DNA of 64,000 bases from Rhodobacteraceae bacterium F11138 (GTDB taxonomy: Bacteria; Pseudomonadota; Alphaproteobacteria; Rhodobacterales; Rhodobacteraceae), in the NCBI GenBank assembly GCA_016521575.1, contig JAEKDP010000004.1, positions 248,001-312,000 of the forward strand. Direction: 5' to 3'. The notes below the pieces were generated by a model, which ran no database searches, was not told the DNA's origin, and was given only the letters and a program-made list of their open reading frames with translations. Every line of letters starts with the position of its first letter. Position 1 is the stretch's first letter. This document shows positions 63,279-64,000 of the stretch, piece by piece. The position numbers and the translations under genes were made by a program.

Positions 63279-63977
63279 TCAAACCACCTTTACGGCCAGC
63301 GTCCCCAGCCCATCGATGGCGAGCTCCATTTCATCGCCACGCCCGACCGGTCCCACGCCGGCAGGCGTGCCTGACAAGATCACGTCGCCCGGTGCCAGTT
63401 CATAATACGCGGACAGATAGGCAATCTGCTCAGGGACCTTCCAGATCATCTGGTTCAGATCGCCATCCTGACGCAGCTCACCGTTCACGGTCAGACTGAT
63501 ACGCCCCTCATTCAGCAGACCGACCTCAGAGACAGGGTGCACCGGGCCGACTGGTGCCGATGCCTCAAAGGCCTTGCCGATTTCCCAGGGCCGCCCGGCC
63601 TTTTTCTGTTCGCTCTGCAGATCCCTGCGCGTCATATCCAGCGACAAGGCATAGCCGAAAATGCAATCCTGCGCCTTCTCGACCGGAATATCGCGCCCGC
63701 CCGCCCGCAACATCACCGCCAGTTCGACTTCATGGTGCACATCGCTGCTTTTCGGGGGATACGGGAACTCCTGAGATGGATTCAGATTGTCCGGGTTCTT
63801 TTGGAAAAAGAAGGGCGGTTCACGGTTCGGATCATGCCCCATCTCAATCGCATGCGCCGCATAGTTCCGTCCGATGCAATAGACCCGACGCACCGGGAAA
63901 AGAGCGTCTGTGCCGACGATCGGCAACGCCACGATCGGTGGTGCCTGGATGGCCAATTTCGGGCGGGCATCTTCCAT
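63279..63977 (-). CDS. Fumarylacetoacetate hydrolase family protein (fumarylpyruvate hydrolase-like)
   Basis: 232 aa from ATG 63977 with GGAGA upstream. Family landmarks are YCIGRNYAAHAIEMGHDP, FFFQKNPDNL and the metal triad region HHEVELAVML...YALSLDMTRRDLQ, with GTPAGVGPV near the end. The FFFQKNPDNL form is typical of fumarylpyruvate hydrolases in aromatic breakdown (gentisate route). No partner genes for that route are visible here. It cleaves C-C bonds of acylpyruvates. Confidence 0.9.
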   Translation of the reverse strand: MEDARPKLAIQAPPIVALPIVGTDALFPVRRVYCIGRNYAAHAIEMGHDPNREPPFFFQKNPDNLNPSQEFPYPPKSSDVHHEVELAVMLRAGGRDIPVEKAQDCIFGYALSLDMTRRDLQSEQKKAGRPWEIGKAFEASAPVGPVHPVSEVGLLNEGRISLTVNGELRQDGDLNQMIWKVPEQIAYLSAYYELAPGDVILSGTPAGVGPVGRGDEMELAIDGLGTLAVKVV

Positions 63978-64000
63978 GGGCGGTCTCCATTGCTGTGCGC

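Noticed and set aside
62941-63405. 154-aa plus-strand frame taken as an intact gene
   Set aside because: Only its first ~35 residues resemble a family (HyuB C-terminal piece); the rest is unrecognised and overlaps the FAH gene antisense. Treated as a pseudogene remnant.
1-64000. CRISPR arrays, rRNA genes, insertion sequences
   Set aside because: No regularly spaced repeats, no rRNA-like stretches and no transposase genes were seen on either strand.

Overview
This window reads as a piece of an alphaproteobacterial genome, most likely a marine Rhodobacterales (Roseobacter-group) member. The composition is GC-rich, many genes are coupled by 4-base ATGA or TGATG overlaps, and start codons include GTG, TTG and probably ATT. 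Lineage markers are the infA-maf-RNase E/G-yacG block beside hisD and a UPF0262 gene, a VPLPA-CTERM surface protein, a GlpSTPQUV-type glycerol importer, and an ectoine operon with its own aspartate kinase. No rRNA, CRISPR array or intact insertion sequence is visible.

Layout, left to right. (1) 1-10.7 kb is the right end of an integrated island. It holds a cut-off conserved gene, a type I restriction-modification operon (hsdM-hsdS-hsdR plus a YgjP/SprT-like metalloprotease), a small membrane protein, an XRE regulator, two excisionase-like proteins and a tyrosine integrase that stops 31 bp short of tRNA-Phe. (2) 10.8-16.4 kb is core housekeeping: yacG, an RNase E/G-family gene, maf, infA, a low-molecular-weight phosphatase, UPF0262 and hisD, interrupted by an exosortase-sorted surface protein. 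(3) 16.8-24.3 kb has an ETHE1/Blh-type MBL hydrolase, an AI-2E-family membrane protein, an OmpA-domain protein and a ynjF-ynjB-ynjC-ynjD ABC operon. (4) 24.3-36.6 kb is the most interesting block. It is a divergent sugar-catabolic cluster with a RbsABC-type importer, a split transketolase and a RuBisCO-like protein on one arm. The other arm carries a MtnK-type kinase, a MtnA-type isomerase, an aldolase/dehydrogenase fusion and a SorC-family regulator. Palindromic operators lie in the shared promoter. (5) 36.6-38.2 kb holds scpB and a DUF1403 gene. (6) 38.3-45.6 kb is glpR and the glycerol ABC importer glpSTPQUV. (7) 45.8-50.2 kb is a MarR-type EctR and ectABC-ask. (8) 50.3-55.5 kb is hutIHGU for histidine degradation. 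(9) 55.8-62.7 kb is a DUF1028 protein divergent from a peptide-type ABC importer with a permease-ATPase fusion and a GntR regulator; two perfect palindromes sit in the divergent promoter. (10) The end has a decayed hydantoinase-B-like fragment and a fumarylacetoacetate-hydrolase-family gene.

The best candidate for an undescribed system is the 24.3-36.6 kb cluster. Its kinase, isomerase and aldolase match the known route from 5-methylthioribose or 5-deoxyribose to dihydroxyacetone phosphate plus a C2 aldehyde. The RuBisCO-like protein and split transketolase add a second branch whose substrate cannot be read from the sequence. All functional calls rest on reading motifs and overall family resemblance; no database search was run.
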